A stretch of 62,624 nucleotides of DNA from Sphingomonadales bacterium (GCA_016872195.1 VHAT01000012.1:1-62624); one strand, 5' to 3'. Shown: positions 1-8,378, counted from the first letter of the stretch. Translations and numbers: made by a program. Notes: generated from the letters alone by a model not told the origin.

Positions 1-190
1 CATTTTCTTCCTCTAAAGACTTCATTTTCTTGACATCAGAGATCTCCATACCCCCATACTTGGCCTTCCAGTTGTAAAAGGTAGTCTCTGTGACACCTAG
101 CTCCCGGCAAATCTCTCGGGTGGAGATGCCGGCTTCTTGTTTTTTAAGGGCGGAGACGATCTGCGCCTCCGTGAATCGGGATTTTTTCAT
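1..190 (-). CDS. IS3-family transposase OrfA, N-terminal part
   Basis: This is the first 63 codons of a transposase OrfA, reading out of the window to the left. The protein begins MKKSRFTEAQIVSALKKQEA and continues with a helix-turn-helix containing ICRELGVTETTFYNWKAKYG, the typical opening of the IS3 OrfA protein that binds the element's terminal repeats. The following SDVKKMKSLEEEN is the start of the usual leucine-zipper-like segment. OrfB with the DDE catalytic domain would lie beyond the edge, so intactness cannot be judged. The start ATG is at 188-190. Confidence 0.85.
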   Translation of the reverse strand, partial: MKKSRFTEAQIVSALKKQEAGISTREICRELGVTETTFYNWKAKYGGMEISDVKKMKSLEEEN

Positions 191-241
191 GGCAGTTTAA
201 ATCTAAGATTAATACTTAAGTTTTAAACTGTCTGCTTTTTA

Positions 242-253
242 GGGGTACTTACA
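242..253 (-). repeat. Candidate IS3 terminal inverted repeat end
   Basis: On the minus strand this reads TGTAAGTACCCC, followed by CTAAAAAGCAGACAG towards OrfA. It starts with TG, as IS3-family ends do, and lies about 50 bp upstream of the OrfA start. The matching end and the target duplication cannot be seen in this window. Confidence 0.55.
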
Positions 254-386
254 TTAGTTATATCTGTGTGACGCTAATGTGAGTCTGAACATAATAAATG
301 AACCCAATTCAAAGTGGCCTAGGTCACAAATACTACAAATAGTTCAACAAGATGTCGTTGTGACTATCGAGTGGTATACTGAATTT

Positions 387-686
387 TTAATCACATTTAC
401 CATCGCCAACCTCCGCAACGGCATTGGCCCAAGACATCAGAAGTTTAGACTTTTCCTCTTGGGAGAGATTTGTGAGCGCTTCTTGGTACTCTGTATTTAG
501 TTCTTGTTGACGTTGCAATGCCTTTGTTTTTTCAGACATGGAGCTATTATTTTTATCCATGACTATGCATAAAACTTTTTTATACTCTTTAACTAAGTTA
601 TCGTAGTCGCTGGCTTTTTTACTACAGCTTATCATCAGAGTGGAGCAAAGTAATAGGACTCCGAAAAATTGAATTGTTTTTTTCAT
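387..686 (-). CDS. Small predicted lipoprotein, function unknown
   Basis: A 99-residue protein with a lipoprotein signal peptide: MKK, a hydrophobic run, and a lipobox-like LMISC with the lipidated Cys at residue 21. The mature part is a short, charged, probably helical domain. I do not recognise a family. A minus-strand TATCTTG box lies 20 bp upstream of the start (706-712), which supports expression as its own unit. A forward-strand reading frame across its 3' part was rejected as a shadow. It lies just inside the IS3 boundary, so it may be part of a local accessory patch. Confidence 0.6.
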   Translation of the reverse strand: MKKTIQFFGVLLLCSTLMISCSKKASDYDNLVKEYKKVLCIVMDKNNSSMSEKTKALQRQQELNTEYQEALTNLSQEEKSKLLMSWANAVAEVGDGKCD

Positions 687-705
687 AAGTGGGTTTTAAT
701 AGGTA

Positions 706-712
706 CAAGATA
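706..712 (-). promoter_or_regulatory. Candidate -7 promoter box (TATCTTG)
   Basis: On the minus strand this reads TATCTTG, close to the Bacteroidota -7 consensus TAnnTTTG. It is 20 bp upstream of the small lipoprotein start. No convincing -33 element was seen. Confidence 0.35.
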
Positions 713-839
713 CAGGATTTTTTAAGGGTATCTCTTATGTCTTAAAGTATTTTCTTTATTTTTTGGCCGCAGGAGTTGGAAAAATAAGTTTTTGTAATAG
801 GTTGAGACAAGGCGCTTTTACTTGTTGCCTTTAACACAT

Positions 840-847
840 TACCTTTG
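840..847 (+). promoter_or_regulatory. -7 promoter box TACCTTTG
   Basis: TACCTTTG is an exact match to the Bacteroidota -7 element TAnnTTTG. The box ends only 4 bases before the ATG at 852, so transcription should begin at or next to the start codon and give a leaderless message. The -33 region (TTG at 822-824) is weak. Confidence 0.6.
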
Positions 848-851
848 TTAT

Positions 852-1013
852 ATGAGCGTACTGAAACAACTGGCCGAATATCTATACCTACGTCCAAAAG
901 ATCCCAGCCGGCCCAAGGACAAGTGGATCGGTTATATGCATGGCATCAATCGGATCAGCATTTTTGTATTTATTCTATGCCTTATACTACTAGCGATCAA
1001 ACTGATCTGGTAA
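852..1013 (+). CDS. Small single-pass membrane protein (DUF6728-like)
   Basis: A 53-residue protein beginning MSVLKQLAEYLYL, with a basic/polar first half and one C-terminal membrane helix (about residues 34-53, rich in Ile, Leu and Phe). It resembles the small Chitinophagaceae proteins named DUF6728, recalled from the GINRISIFIF-type motif, so that name is tentative. The ATG at 852 was chosen over an upstream start because a perfect TACCTTTG promoter box ends at 847. It converges on lpxB, overlapping its 3' end by 17 bp. Confidence 0.65.
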   Translation: MSVLKQLAEYLYLRPKDPSRPKDKWIGYMHGINRISIFVFILCLILLAIKLIW

Positions 1014-2112
1014 TGCCGGAAATAATGAGGGTTGCAGCCGTGGATGAGGCTTGTCCGGTCGATCGAAGTAAGGCCTGCAGTTGCGCATAATCTTCTTGAA
1101 TCTGTTGTCGTTTTGTGCTATTGCTGAGTAATTCTTGCAGCGCGCGTTGCAGATTGTTCACGGTCAATTGGTCTTGTATCAATTCGGTAACGACCGGTTT
1201 ATTCATGATCAGGTTTACCAGCGAGATATACTTTACCTTGATCAATCTCTTTCCGATCTGATAAGACAACCAAGATCCTTTGTAGCATACAACCTGTGGA
1301 ACTCCAAATAAGGCCGTTTCGAGCGTAGCGGTGCCTGATGTAACTAGTGCGGCTTTGGCCTGCCGCAGCAACGAATAGGTTCGATCGCTTACCAACTGTA
1401 CTGTCGGAAAGGCTGCCAGCCATCGCGTATAAAATTCATCGGGCGTGCCGGGTGCTTTGGCTACAATAAATTGATGATCCGGAAAGAAGGAGCTAACCTG
1501 CAGCATAATCGGTAGCTTCTTTGCGATCTCTTGCTGTCGGCTACCGGGCAAAAGCGCGACTAGCGGCTTGTCGGTCAAAAGAGGATCAGGCGCCTGCTGT
1601 TTTGCCAGATCGACCACCTGAACAAGAGGATGGCCCACATAGGACACCGGCCACTGCCAACGGGTAGCAAAAAAATCTTTTTCAAACGGAAGGATCACGA
1701 GTAACTGGTCGATGTATTGCTTCATTCCCTTGACCCGATCTTCTTTCCAGGCCCAGACCTGCGGAGCAATGTAATAGACAACGCGCATTTTTTGGGCATG
1801 GGCCCACTTGGCGATCCTCAAATTGAATCCGGGGTAGTCGATACAGACTACAACATCGGGGCAAAATTGCTCAATATCTTTTTTGCAAGCCCGAATATTG
1901 CGCAAGATCGTAGGCAGGTTCTTGATGACCTCGGCAAAACCCATAAACGCCAAGTCGCGGTAATGCTTGACAAGGGTGGCGCCTGCGGCTTGCATTTTAT
2001 CGCCTCCCCAGCAACGAATTACCGCTTGTGGATCTTGTTGGTGCAAGGCGGCGATCAAATGACTTCCATGCAGATCGCCCGAGGCTTCTCCTGCTATAAG
2101 GTAATAGCGCAT
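997..2112 (-). CDS. lpxB: Lipid-A-disaccharide synthase LpxB
   Basis: LpxB joins UDP-2,3-diacylglucosamine and lipid X to form the disaccharide core of lipid A at the inner face of the cytoplasmic membrane. The 371-residue length is normal. The N-terminus MRYYLIAGEASGDLHGS is the family signature, and the nucleotide-sugar half contains LLPGSRQQEI and the late TSGTATLE and GVPQVV motifs. It lies directly downstream of a 98-residue membrane protein (4 bp gap) and surE, an arrangement common in Bacteroidota, so these three probably form one transcript. Confidence 0.95.
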   Translation of the reverse strand: MRYYLIAGEASGDLHGSHLIAALHQQDPQAVIRCWGGDKMQAAGATLVKHYRDLAFMGFAEVIKNLPTILRNIRACKKDIEQFCPDVVVCIDYPGFNLRIAKWAHAQKMRVVYYIAPQVWAWKEDRVKGMKQYIDQLLVILPFEKDFFATRWQWPVSYVGHPLVQVVDLAKQQAPDPLLTDKPLVALLPGSRQQEIAKKLPIMLQVSSFFPDHQFIVAKAPGTPDEFYTRWLAAFPTVQLVSDRTYSLLRQAKAALVTSGTATLETALFGVPQVVCYKGSWLSYQIGKRLIKVKYISLVNLIMNKPVVTELIQDQLTVNNLQRALQELLSNSTKRQQIQEDYAQLQALLRSTGQASSTAATLIISGITRSV

Positions 2113-2116
2113 GAAA

Positions 2117-2413
2117 TTAGTTGAACAGCTTTAGAAGTATGATACCGATACCATAAACGAGGGTAATAAAAAAAATTCCTCTGGCCGTTCGGTCACGATG
2201 GGTATTTACATAGATGGTAAAGAGGGCGGCGTTGACCAGCAGACTCATGGACCCGATCGAGGTGATCAGTCTGTTCTCTTGAATAAAAACGTTTAGGAAC
2301 TCGATCAAGCGGAGATCCGGAAATTTCCATTGGTGTAAAATGAGCAGCCCCAGCAGGGGCCCCACAAAACCTAAGATCAAACCGAGGCGCAGATCGTCTT
2401 TGGCCAGTATCAT
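2117..2413 (-). CDS. Small membrane protein between surE and lpxB
   Basis: A 98-residue integral membrane protein with about three hydrophobic helices: LGLILGFVGPLLGLLIL near residues 9-25, a middle helix ending in LFTIYVN, and GIFFITLVYGIGIILL at the C-terminus. The start MILAKDD was chosen because its ATG overlaps the surE stop codon (ATGA at 2410-2413); a longer upstream reading frame runs inside surE and is unlikely. It is a conserved neighbour of lpxB in this phylum and may have an envelope role, but no function can be read from the sequence. Confidence 0.8.
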   Translation of the reverse strand: MILAKDDLRLGLILGFVGPLLGLLILHQWKFPDLRLIEFLNVFIQENRLITSIGSMSLLVNAALFTIYVNTHRDRTARGIFFITLVYGIGIILLKLFN

Positions 2414-3231
2414 AGCTTCCAGCTTTTGGCAAGTTGATCTTTGTAAGGATAATGGGTCAGGTCGTATTGCACGGGTACCACACTCACATAATTGTTGGCC
2501 AGCGCCCATACATCGGTATCCTTTCCCTTATCTGCATTGACGAACTCACCCGTTAGCCAATAATATTGTTTTCCGTGCGGATCGTTTCGTTGCACATAGT
2601 TCTCGTTGTATTTGGCATAGGCCTGCCTACATATTTTGATGCCGCGAATCAATTCGGGTTTCAACGCGGGGATATTTACATTCAATACGGTATGGCGGCC
2701 CAACTTGGTCTTCATCATTTTTTCAACAACTACTCTGGCATATTGACGAGCCGCATCAAAATCGGCCTCCAAACTGTAATCAAGCAGGGAAAATCCCGCC
2801 GAGGGAATGTCTTCGATCGCTGCTTCGACGGCGGCCGACATGGTTCCGGAATAAATAACATTGATACTATGATTGGCTCCATGGTTGATACCACTCAGGC
2901 AGAGATCGGGTTTGCGGTGCAATACTTTATCGACGGCCAACTTGACACAATCAACAGGGGTTCCTGAGCAGGCGTACGAGGTAATGCCATCAAAATGATG
3001 TGTCTTATGCAAACGCAAGGGCTCACCGATGGTAATGGCATGACCCATTCCCGACTGGGGCTTGTCCGGTGCCACTACATAAATATGTCCCATGTCCTTT
3101 ACGGAGTCTACCAGATTACGTATGCCGGGCGCACCAATGCCGTCGTCATTGGTAATAAGGATAACCGGCTTGTCTTTTGTAACCCGGGCTGCTGAAGTTG
3201 ACCGGGCCTTCTTTTTCTTGGGGTTTTGCAT
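2410..3231 (-). CDS. surE: 5'-nucleotidase SurE
   Basis: SurE is a metal-dependent 5'/3'-nucleotidase acting on nucleoside monophosphates. The metal-binding motif ILITNDDGIGAPG follows a basic leader, and SGINHGAN is the second conserved metal/phosphate site. At 273 residues from the chosen start (MQNPKKKKARS) it carries a short Lys/Arg-rich extension. An alternative start 39 codons upstream would add residues that overlap the divergent repressor's promoter, so it was rejected. Its stop overlaps the next start by ATGA, indicating translational coupling. Confidence 0.93.
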   Translation of the reverse strand: MQNPKKKKARSTSAARVTKDKPVILITNDDGIGAPGIRNLVDSVKDMGHIYVVAPDKPQSGMGHAITIGEPLRLHKTHHFDGITSYACSGTPVDCVKLAVDKVLHRKPDLCLSGINHGANHSINVIYSGTMSAAVEAAIEDIPSAGFSLLDYSLEADFDAARQYARVVVEKMMKTKLGRHTVLNVNIPALKPELIRGIKICRQAYAKYNENYVQRNDPHGKQYYWLTGEFVNADKGKDTDVWALANNYVSVVPVQYDLTHYPYKDQLAKSWKL

Positions 3232-3250
3232 GCCTTGTAAAAGTCCTTGA

Positions 3251-3282
3251 TTTTTAGCGGTTAGCAAAATGCACGCTAAAAA
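3251..3282. promoter_or_regulatory. Inverted repeat, candidate operator of the XRE-S24 repressor
   Basis: TTTTTAGC (3251-3258) is matched by GCTAAAAA (3275-3282), and an inner TTAGC (3261-3265) can also pair with GCTAA (3275-3279). It lies in the 103-bp region between surE and the divergent LexA-like gene, where a self-regulating repressor would be expected to bind. No binding has been shown. Confidence 0.4.
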
Positions 3283-3306
3283 ATTTGGAAATTCTAAAAA
3301 TATTAG

Positions 3307-3313
3307 TATTTTG
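3307..3313 (+). promoter_or_regulatory. Candidate -7 box (TATTTTG) of the LexA-like gene
   Basis: TATTTTG, one base shorter than TAnnTTTG, lies 21 bp upstream of the chosen ATG at 3335. It supports that start over the ATG at 3269, which lies upstream of the box. Confidence 0.4.
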
Positions 3314-3334
3314 CAGCTAAATAAATTAGACAAC

Positions 3335-4084
3335 ATGGCACTTTCCAATCAAAATCTGAAGTATCTGCGCAAGCTCCGCGGCTGGACCCAAGAGGAGTTT
3401 GCCATTAAACTCAATATCAAAAGGTCTTTATTAGGGGCCTATGAAGAGGAGCGGGCCGAGCCACGCTTTGAGGTCTTAGAGGCGGTCTGCGATATTTTTA
3501 AGCTGACCATGGATGAATTGTTGCGAAAGGACTTAAGTGATAATAAGGCCAACTACCTCGACAAAAGAAGGTCCCTGAAAATGAATACGGGCCCAAGTGA
3601 GATCCCCTTCGTGCCCGTCAAGGCCGCTGCGGGCTATTTGGCCGGTTATGCCGACCCGGAATTCATCGATGAGCTCAACACCTTTACGCTTCCCATGCTT
3701 ACCGGTGGAAATTACCGGGCCTTTGAGATCATTGGCGATTCCATGCTTCCTACCCCCAGTGGTTCGGTGATCGTGGGGGAGAAGGTAAACGATCTCGACG
3801 AGCTTAAACCCAATACCCCCTGTATCGTTATATCAAGAAATGAAGGGATCGTCTACAAGCGAATACAAAAAACCGGAAAGCAGCGCGATAAGCTCACCTT
3901 GGTGAGTGATAATCCGATCTTTCATCCTTACACCGTCAATACCGATGAAGTGTTGGAAATGTGGCAGGCGCAGGTGGTTATTTCAAAAGCGAACACACAA
4001 CATCGCTGGGATATGAATCAATTGGCGAATGTGGTCTCCGATCTGCAGCAGCAAGTGACCTCGCTGAAGAAGAAGATCAATTAA
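3335..4084 (+). CDS. XRE-family repressor with LexA-like S24 peptidase domain
   Basis: A 249-residue regulator with an N-terminal Cro/CI helix-turn-helix (about residues 8-62: LRGWTQEEFAIKLNIKRSLLGAYE) and a C-terminal S24 domain (about 90-220). The self-cleavage machinery looks intact: a candidate Ala-Gly site at 99-100 (KAAAGYLAG), Ser136 in IIGDSM and Lys175 in GIVYKRIQK. The last 25 residues look like a coiled coil. By family knowledge such proteins can be inactivated by RecA-stimulated self-cleavage, but a non-SOS role is possible. It is divergent from surE with an inverted repeat between them, and it overlaps the next gene tail-to-tail by 8 bp. Confidence 0.85.
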   Translation: MALSNQNLKYLRKLRGWTQEEFAIKLNIKRSLLGAYEEERAEPRFEVLEAVCDIFKLTMDELLRKDLSDNKANYLDKRRSLKMNTGPSEIPFVPVKAAAGYLAGYADPEFIDELNTFTLPMLTGGNYRAFEIIGDSMLPTPSGSVIVGEKVNDLDELKPNTPCIVISRNEGIVYKRIQKTGKQRDKLTLVSDNPIFHPYTVNTDEVLEMWQAQVVISKANTQHRWDMNQLANVVSDLQQQVTSLKKKIN

Positions 4085-5318
4085 CGGGTTTTAAAAATCC
4101 ATCCTGCCATTTCAGGTAGTAGAGTTTTTTGTTTTCGTAGTACTGAATGGTGGCGGGTTGTCCGGATGTCAAGACGGGCTGAATGTCCAATTCCCGAAAA
4201 AGATTGAACTCTTTGCTGCCCAAGTGAAACGTAATTTCTTTTTGATAGCGCATCAGGAGTTTTGAAAAACGCCAAACGGCCTCGTATCCCCTTAATACCA
4301 TGTCGCTTGGTCGAGCATAGAGTTGATTGGAAAAAAAGGATTCGATCCCCAAACTGACGCTATCGGTACGCGGGGTATAAAAGGGTGTACAATAAAGCAA
4401 ATCCGCGCCCCGGTATTCCGGTTTGGTAAAATCTTTAACGCCATCCCAAGTGGGCATTCCCATTACGCTTAGTTTGTAGCGTTGCTTGGCCAGTCCCACT
4501 AGTTGTAGACTAATGCGTTTTCCAAAATTCTCATCCAGGCTACCTACCCAGCAAAGAGTTGTTTTGACGGTATCCAGATAGGGGATCAACTGTTGGCTGG
4601 TTACGCTGTCGCTAAGCTCCACAAATTTGATAGCGGGAGGGGTGCCCCCTTTTTTTCGAGCCGCTTCTTCGATAAAACTTCTAATTCTTGATTCCAGTGC
4701 ACCCTTTTTTTGAAATACCACGAGCGACTGTTTTGCGAATCGGTTGCGGATAAAGGTATAGATATGGTGGCATTGAGATGAAAGCGTTGAGTTCAGCAAA
4801 ACAAGAAAAGGATTCTTGCTGACGCCTCCGTCATTGGGGAGATTGATGTTGACCACGGGGATCTTTCTTTCTACGCCATGGTCCGCAAAATATTTCAGTT
4901 CGGAAGCCGAGCAATAGGTCAGGATCAGGTCCAGCTCTTGGCAAGCGGGGCTGCTAAGTTGTTCGCCGATTGTTTTGCTCGCTGCTTTTGTATCGAAGAC
5001 GACAAGTTCGATATCGGCACCTTCTTTGTTTAGTGAGTCAAGGGCCAGCAAGGCGCCTTCATAAAATTCAAGTCCGGGCACTAAAAATTTTGGAAACTGT
5101 TTGGGTCCGTAGCGGTACGTGGCATTTTTATCAAAGGCAGAATCAAGATATAGCGGTGCGAACAGCGCAATCTTGATGGTCTTGACAAGGGCCGGCTGGG
5201 TGCTAAGTGTATCAGCAGTCTTGGGGCTTACCATCGTGGACTGGGCCTGCAGGGGAAAAGAACTTACGCTGAGAAGTCCTATACAGGCCAGTGAAAAAGC
5301 GATCCAGCTGCTTTTCAT
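4077..5318 (-). CDS. Secreted periplasmic-binding-fold protein (type 1 / Leu-Ile-Val-like)
   Basis: A 413-residue exported protein: signal peptide MKSSWIAFSLACIGLLSVSS ending near LQAQ, then a fold resembling type-1 periplasmic binding proteins (IKIALFAPLYLDSAF, FYEGALLALDSLNKEGADIELVVFD, later GMPTWDGVKDF). In transport systems such domains bind amino acids or similar ligands, but no permease or ATPase gene is nearby, so the ligand and role are unknown. It follows guaA with only a 12-bp gap and is probably cotranscribed. The assignment to the fold rests on motif order only. Confidence 0.65.
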   Translation of the reverse strand: MKSSWIAFSLACIGLLSVSSFPLQAQSTMVSPKTADTLSTQPALVKTIKIALFAPLYLDSAFDKNATYRYGPKQFPKFLVPGLEFYEGALLALDSLNKEGADIELVVFDTKAASKTIGEQLSSPACQELDLILTYCSASELKYFADHGVERKIPVVNINLPNDGGVSKNPFLVLLNSTLSSQCHHIYTFIRNRFAKQSLVVFQKKGALESRIRSFIEEAARKKGGTPPAIKFVELSDSVTSQQLIPYLDTVKTTLCWVGSLDENFGKRISLQLVGLAKQRYKLSVMGMPTWDGVKDFTKPEYRGADLLYCTPFYTPRTDSVSLGIESFFSNQLYARPSDMVLRGYEAVWRFSKLLMRYQKEITFHLGSKEFNLFRELDIQPVLTSGQPATIQYYENKKLYYLKWQDGFLKPVN

Positions 5319-5330
5319 AAAACGAGGTCT

Positions 5331-6866
5331 TTATTCCCACTCAATGGTGGCTGGAGGTTTACTACTGATATCATACACGACCCGATTGATTCCCCGAACT
5401 TGGTTGATGATATCATTGGACAGGTCGGCCAAAAAGGAATAGGGTAGATGCGCCCAATCGGCTGTCATGCCATCTACACTGGTTACCGCGCGTATGGCCA
5501 CGGTATATTCATAGGTGCGTTCATCACCCATTACACCGACCGTCTTTACCGGCAATAAAATAGCACCGGCTTGCCAAACGGATTCATAGAGCCCTTTTGT
5601 TTTGAGGGATTGAATAAAAATATGATCAGCCTCTTGCAGCAAGCTTACCCGTTCCGCATTGACCTCTCCCAAAATACGGATGGCCAGCCCTGGACCCGGA
5701 AAGGGATGACGACCGATCATCTCGGCGGGAATGCCCAATTCTAATCCGATCTTTCTAACCTCATCCTTAAAAAGCAGTCGCAATGGCTCTACTAATTCCA
5801 AATGGAGGTGAGCGGGAAGACCGCCCACATTGTGATGTGATTTGATGGTTACCGAAGGGCCATGCACCGATACACTTTCAATTACATCTGGATAGATGGT
5901 GCCCTGTCCCAGTAGTTCAAAGCCACTTAGTTTTTTCGCTTCTTCTTGAAAGATGTCAATAAAAAGCGAACCGATCGTCTTTCTTTTTTGTTCGGGATCG
6001 GTCTGTCCGGCCAAGGCAGCATAAAAACGATCTCGGGCATCGATACCGGTAACCTGTAAACCAATTTCCTGGTAAGAACGCAGTACGCTTTCAAACTCGT
6101 TTTTTCTAAGAACCCCGTTATCGACGAACAAGCCCTGTAGTTGATCTCCTATGGCCCGATGGATCAGGGTGGCCGCCACGGTAGAATCTACGCCGCCACT
6201 CAAGGCCATGATCACCTTGCGGTTTCCGATCTGCGCCCGAAGAGCGGCAATGCTGTCTGAAATAAAATGGGCCGCTGTCCAATCTTGGGTACAGTCGCAA
6301 CAACCGATCAGAAAATTTTTGATTAGTATTTTTCCCTGCACCGAATGATACACTTCGGGATGAAATTGAACGCCATACAGGGGTTTTGTTTGGTTGCCTT
6401 TTTTCCGAAAAGCGGCTACAGGAATACTCTCTGTGGTAGCGAGGACCTCAAATCCGTCGGGTAAATTTTTGATGGAGTCGCTATGACTCATCCAAACCTG
6501 TGTGGTCTTGTCGATCCCTTTTACGAAGGGGTCTTCTTGTTGGATCAGCAGTTGGGCCCTTCCATATTCCCTTTTATCACTTTTGGCCACTTGTCCTCCA
6601 AAAAACTTGGCCGTTAACTGGGCGCCGTAGCAGATTCCCAATACCGGTACTTTTTCAATTAGAGCGGCAATATCAAGTTGAGGTGCTTTCTCTTCGTTGA
6701 CCGAAAAGGGAGAGCCCGATAAGATGATCCCCTTTAAATTTTTGTCGAAAGAGATTGGTTTGTTAAAGGGGATTATTTCGCAGTAAACATTCAGCTCACG
6801 TACCGCCCGGGCAATCAATTGGGTGTATTGTGATCCAAAATCAAGGATCAGGATCTTCTCTGTCAT
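5331..6866 (-). CDS. guaA: GMP synthase (glutamine-hydrolysing)
   Basis: GuaA aminates XMP to GMP using glutamine and ATP. The N-terminal glutamine amidotransferase has the catalytic Cys in [10 protein letters not shown] and the His-Glu pair in [11 protein letters not shown]. The ATP pyrophosphatase follows with the P-loop [13 protein letters not shown]. The C-terminal dimerisation domain ends in the conserved KPPATIEWE. Length (511) is normal. Upstream on the minus strand a TACCTTCG box (6874-6881) lies between the start and the terminator of the RRM gene, so it probably has its own promoter. guaB, the preceding step, is also in this window at 50896-52386. Confidence 0.97.
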   Translation of the reverse strand: MTEKILILDFGSQYTQLIARAVRELNVYCEIIPFNKPISFDKNLKGIILSGSPFSVNEEKAPQLDIAALIEKVPVLGICYGAQLTAKFFGGQVAKSDKREYGRAQLLIQQEDPFVKGIDKTTQVWMSHSDSIKNLPDGFEVLATTESIPVAAFRKKGNQTKPLYGVQFHPEVYHSVQGKILIKNFLIGCCDCTQDWTAAHFISDSIAALRAQIGNRKVIMALSGGVDSTVAATLIHRAIGDQLQGLFVDNGVLRKNEFESVLRSYQEIGLQVTGIDARDRFYAALAGQTDPEQKRKTIGSLFIDIFQEEAKKLSGFELLGQGTIYPDVIESVSVHGPSVTIKSHHNVGGLPAHLHLELVEPLRLLFKDEVRKIGLELGIPAEMIGRHPFPGPGLAIRILGEVNAERVSLLQEADHIFIQSLKTKGLYESVWQAGAILLPVKTVGVMGDERTYEYTVAIRAVTSVDGMTADWAHLPYSFLADLSNDIINQVRGINRVVYDISSKPPATIEWE

Positions 6867-6882
6867 TGTGATGCGAAGGTAA

Positions 6883-6915
6883 CAAAAAAAAGTCCGGTCT
6901 TTTGGAGACCGGACT
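6883..6915 (-). terminator. Rho-independent terminator of the RRM gene
   Basis: A perfect 10-bp stem, AGTCCGGTCT (6891-6900) with AGACCGGACT (6906-6915), and a 5-base loop. On the minus strand it is followed by a run of T (plus-strand A run 6883-6890), so it ends transcription of the gene at 6957-7346. Confidence 0.9.
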
Positions 6916-6956
6916 GCAGCTTTTATTGAATGAAGAGCGGTATAAAACCGCTGGCA

Positions 6957-7346
6957 TTAAAAATCGCCGTTGTTGAAACTCTCACGGTTGTAACCACCGC
7001 CGTTTCCGCCACGATAGCTACCGCCACCGCCGTTACCACCACGGTAACCGCCGCCGCCGCCGCCAAAGCTGCGCTTTTTGTAACCACCGCCGCCACCACC
7101 TTCGGGCTTAGGACGACTTTCGTTAACGACCACGTTGCGGCCGTCTACGGCAGTACCATTCAAGGCCGTGATAGCAGCTTGCGCTTGTTCGTCGTTCGGC
7201 ATTTCCACAAAACCGAAGCCTTTGCTACGGCCAGTGAATTTGTCGGTGACAATCTTGGCAGAAGCCACTTCGCCATGAGATGCAAAAAGGTTGAGCAGAT
7301 CCTGATCTTTGAGGTTCCAGCTCAGATTTCCTACGTAAATGTTCAT
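6957..7346 (-). CDS. RNA-binding protein with one RRM and a Gly-rich tail
   Basis: A 129-residue RNA-binding protein. One RRM spans about residues 1-78, with RNP2 IYVGNL at 3-8 and RNP1 KGFGFVEM near 43-50; the last 45 residues are almost entirely Gly, Tyr, Arg, Asn and Ser (GGGGGYRGG repeats). Bacteroidota commonly carry such small RRM proteins, which are thought to act as RNA chaperones, some cold-induced. The gene is monocistronic, with a strong terminator at 6883-6915 and an upstream region of over 100 bp with a TTACTTTG-like box near 7470, suggesting a long 5' leader. The Ala/Thr-rich reading frame opposite it is a composition artefact. Confidence 0.92.
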   Translation of the reverse strand: MNIYVGNLSWNLKDQDLLNLFASHGEVASAKIVTDKFTGRSKGFGFVEMPNDEQAQAAITALNGTAVDGRNVVVNESRPKPEGGGGGGYKKRSFGGGGGGYRGGNGGGGSYRGGNGGGYNRESFNNGDF

Positions 7347-7554
7347 TTTAATACATTTTTAAAAAATAAACAGTGTCAACAGTAAACAGTACCAAAAGAA
7401 CATTCTACGTTGTTGCGAAGCGTTCCGGACATGCAAAACTGAAAGAGCACCAATAGCTGGGCAAAGTAACACTTTTTTTTAAATGCGGGGATAATTTGTT
7501 CAATTCTTAGCTTCAGTAATAGGCAAATCGCTGAAAAACAAGCATCTACAAAAT

Positions 7555-7580
7555 TAAAAAAGCCCTCCTAAGAGGGCTTT
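7555..7580 (-). terminator. Terminator of the rpsF-rpsR-rplI operon
   Basis: A perfect 9-bp stem, AAAGCCCTC (7559-7567) with GAGGGCTTT (7572-7580), and a CTAA loop. On the minus strand it runs into a T tract. It is 23 bp beyond the rplI stop. Confidence 0.9.
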
Positions 7581-7602
7581 AAAATGATATTTTGTAGGGT
7601 TC

Positions 7603-8049
7603 TTATTCAGCCACTACATCAATGCTCACCTCGGTTTGCTTTCCGCCACCGAAGTCGATCTGCGCTTTGTAGCTTCCGAGTTCTTTAAGCTCTTCGGGCA
7701 GGCTGATCTTCTTGCGATCGATATCGAACCCTTTTTGCTCGCGAATAGCGCGACTGAGCTGCAGCGACGTAATGCTTCCGAAGATCTTTCCGCTGGTACC
7801 GGTCTTAGCGGTAAGCTTAACGGGCCCTTCGTTTAGCTTGGCAATAACGCTGTTGATCTGCGCCAGCATCAACTCTTCTTTCTTGCGAACTAGTTTGAGT
7901 CTTTCTTGCAGTTGCTTGTTATTACTGGGGCTGTTTTCGACGGCCAGTTTACGAGGCAATAAGAAATTACGGGCATAGCCGTTCTTTACTTTGACCACTT
8001 CGTTGGTACCGCCCAGGTTATCTACATCCTGAAGTAAAATAATTTCCAT
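7603..8049 (-). CDS. rplI: 50S ribosomal protein L9
   Basis: L9 binds 23S rRNA at the base of the L1 stalk. The 148-residue protein starts MEIILLQDVDNLGG and has the N-terminal signature VKVKNGYARNFLLPR, followed by the long central helix (about residues 45-75) and the C-terminal globular domain. An upstream in-frame GTG/ATG start would add MVNKRNN; the ATG at 8049 matches the family better. It is the last gene of the ribosomal operon, 65 bp after rpsR, and is followed by a strong terminator. Confidence 0.97.
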   Translation of the reverse strand: MEIILLQDVDNLGGTNEVVKVKNGYARNFLLPRKLAVENSPSNNKQLQERLKLVRKKEELMLAQINSVIAKLNEGPVKLTAKTGTSGKIFGSITSLQLSRAIREQKGFDIDRKKISLPEELKELGSYKAQIDFGGGKQTEVSIDVVAE

Positions 8050-8114
8050 GTTGTTTCTTTTGTTCACCAACCCAGTCGCGGGGACTGTCTTCCCGATGGG
8101 GAATTAGGGTGAGG

Positions 8115-8378
8115 TTATTTTAAAAGATCTGTTACGTAAGGGAGCAGGGCCATCTGACGGGCTTTTTTTACCGCATCGGATACCTTGCGCTGAAATTTGA
8201 GACTGTTACCGCTCAAGCGACGAGGTAATAATTTACCTTGTTCGTTGAGGAACTTCTTAAGGAACTCAACGTCTTTGTAGTCGATATAGCGCATGCCATA
8301 CTTCTTGAAACGACAAAACTTCTTTACGCGCTTGTCGGTTTTGATGGCGGTCAGGTATTTGATTTCGTTCTTTGCCAT
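8115..8378 (-). CDS. rpsR: 30S ribosomal protein S18
   Basis: S18 pairs with S6 on the platform of the 30S subunit. The 87-residue protein has the typical core [24 protein letters not shown] followed by [26 protein letters not shown] (read here as two adjoining family blocks). MAKNEIKYL at 8378 was taken as the start since the longer reading frame runs back into rpsF. It starts 4 bp after the rpsF stop, so translational coupling is likely. Confidence 0.97.
   Translation of the reverse strand: MAKNEIKYLTAIKTDKRVKKFCRFKKYGMRYIDYKDVEFLKKFLNEQGKLLPRRLSGNSLKFQRKVSDAVKKARQMALLPYVTDLLK

Larger units (their letters stand above)
1..253 (-). mobile_element. IS3-family insertion sequence, truncated by window edge
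   Basis: The first 253 bases are the upstream end of an IS3-family element whose remainder lies off the left edge. It holds the start of OrfA on the minus strand. On the minus strand the element would begin with TGTAAGTACCCC (plus-strand positions 242-253), a TG-starting end as expected for an IS3 terminal repeat. The boundary at 253 is inferred from that motif and from the distance to OrfA, because the other end is not visible. Confidence 0.75.

Noticed and set aside
6930-7385. 151-residue Ala/Thr-rich reading frame opposite the RRM gene
   Set aside because: It is antisense to the Gly-rich coding repeats; its composition (Thr, Ala, Val runs) is what the complement of GGN codons yields. The RRM protein and its terminator explain the region.
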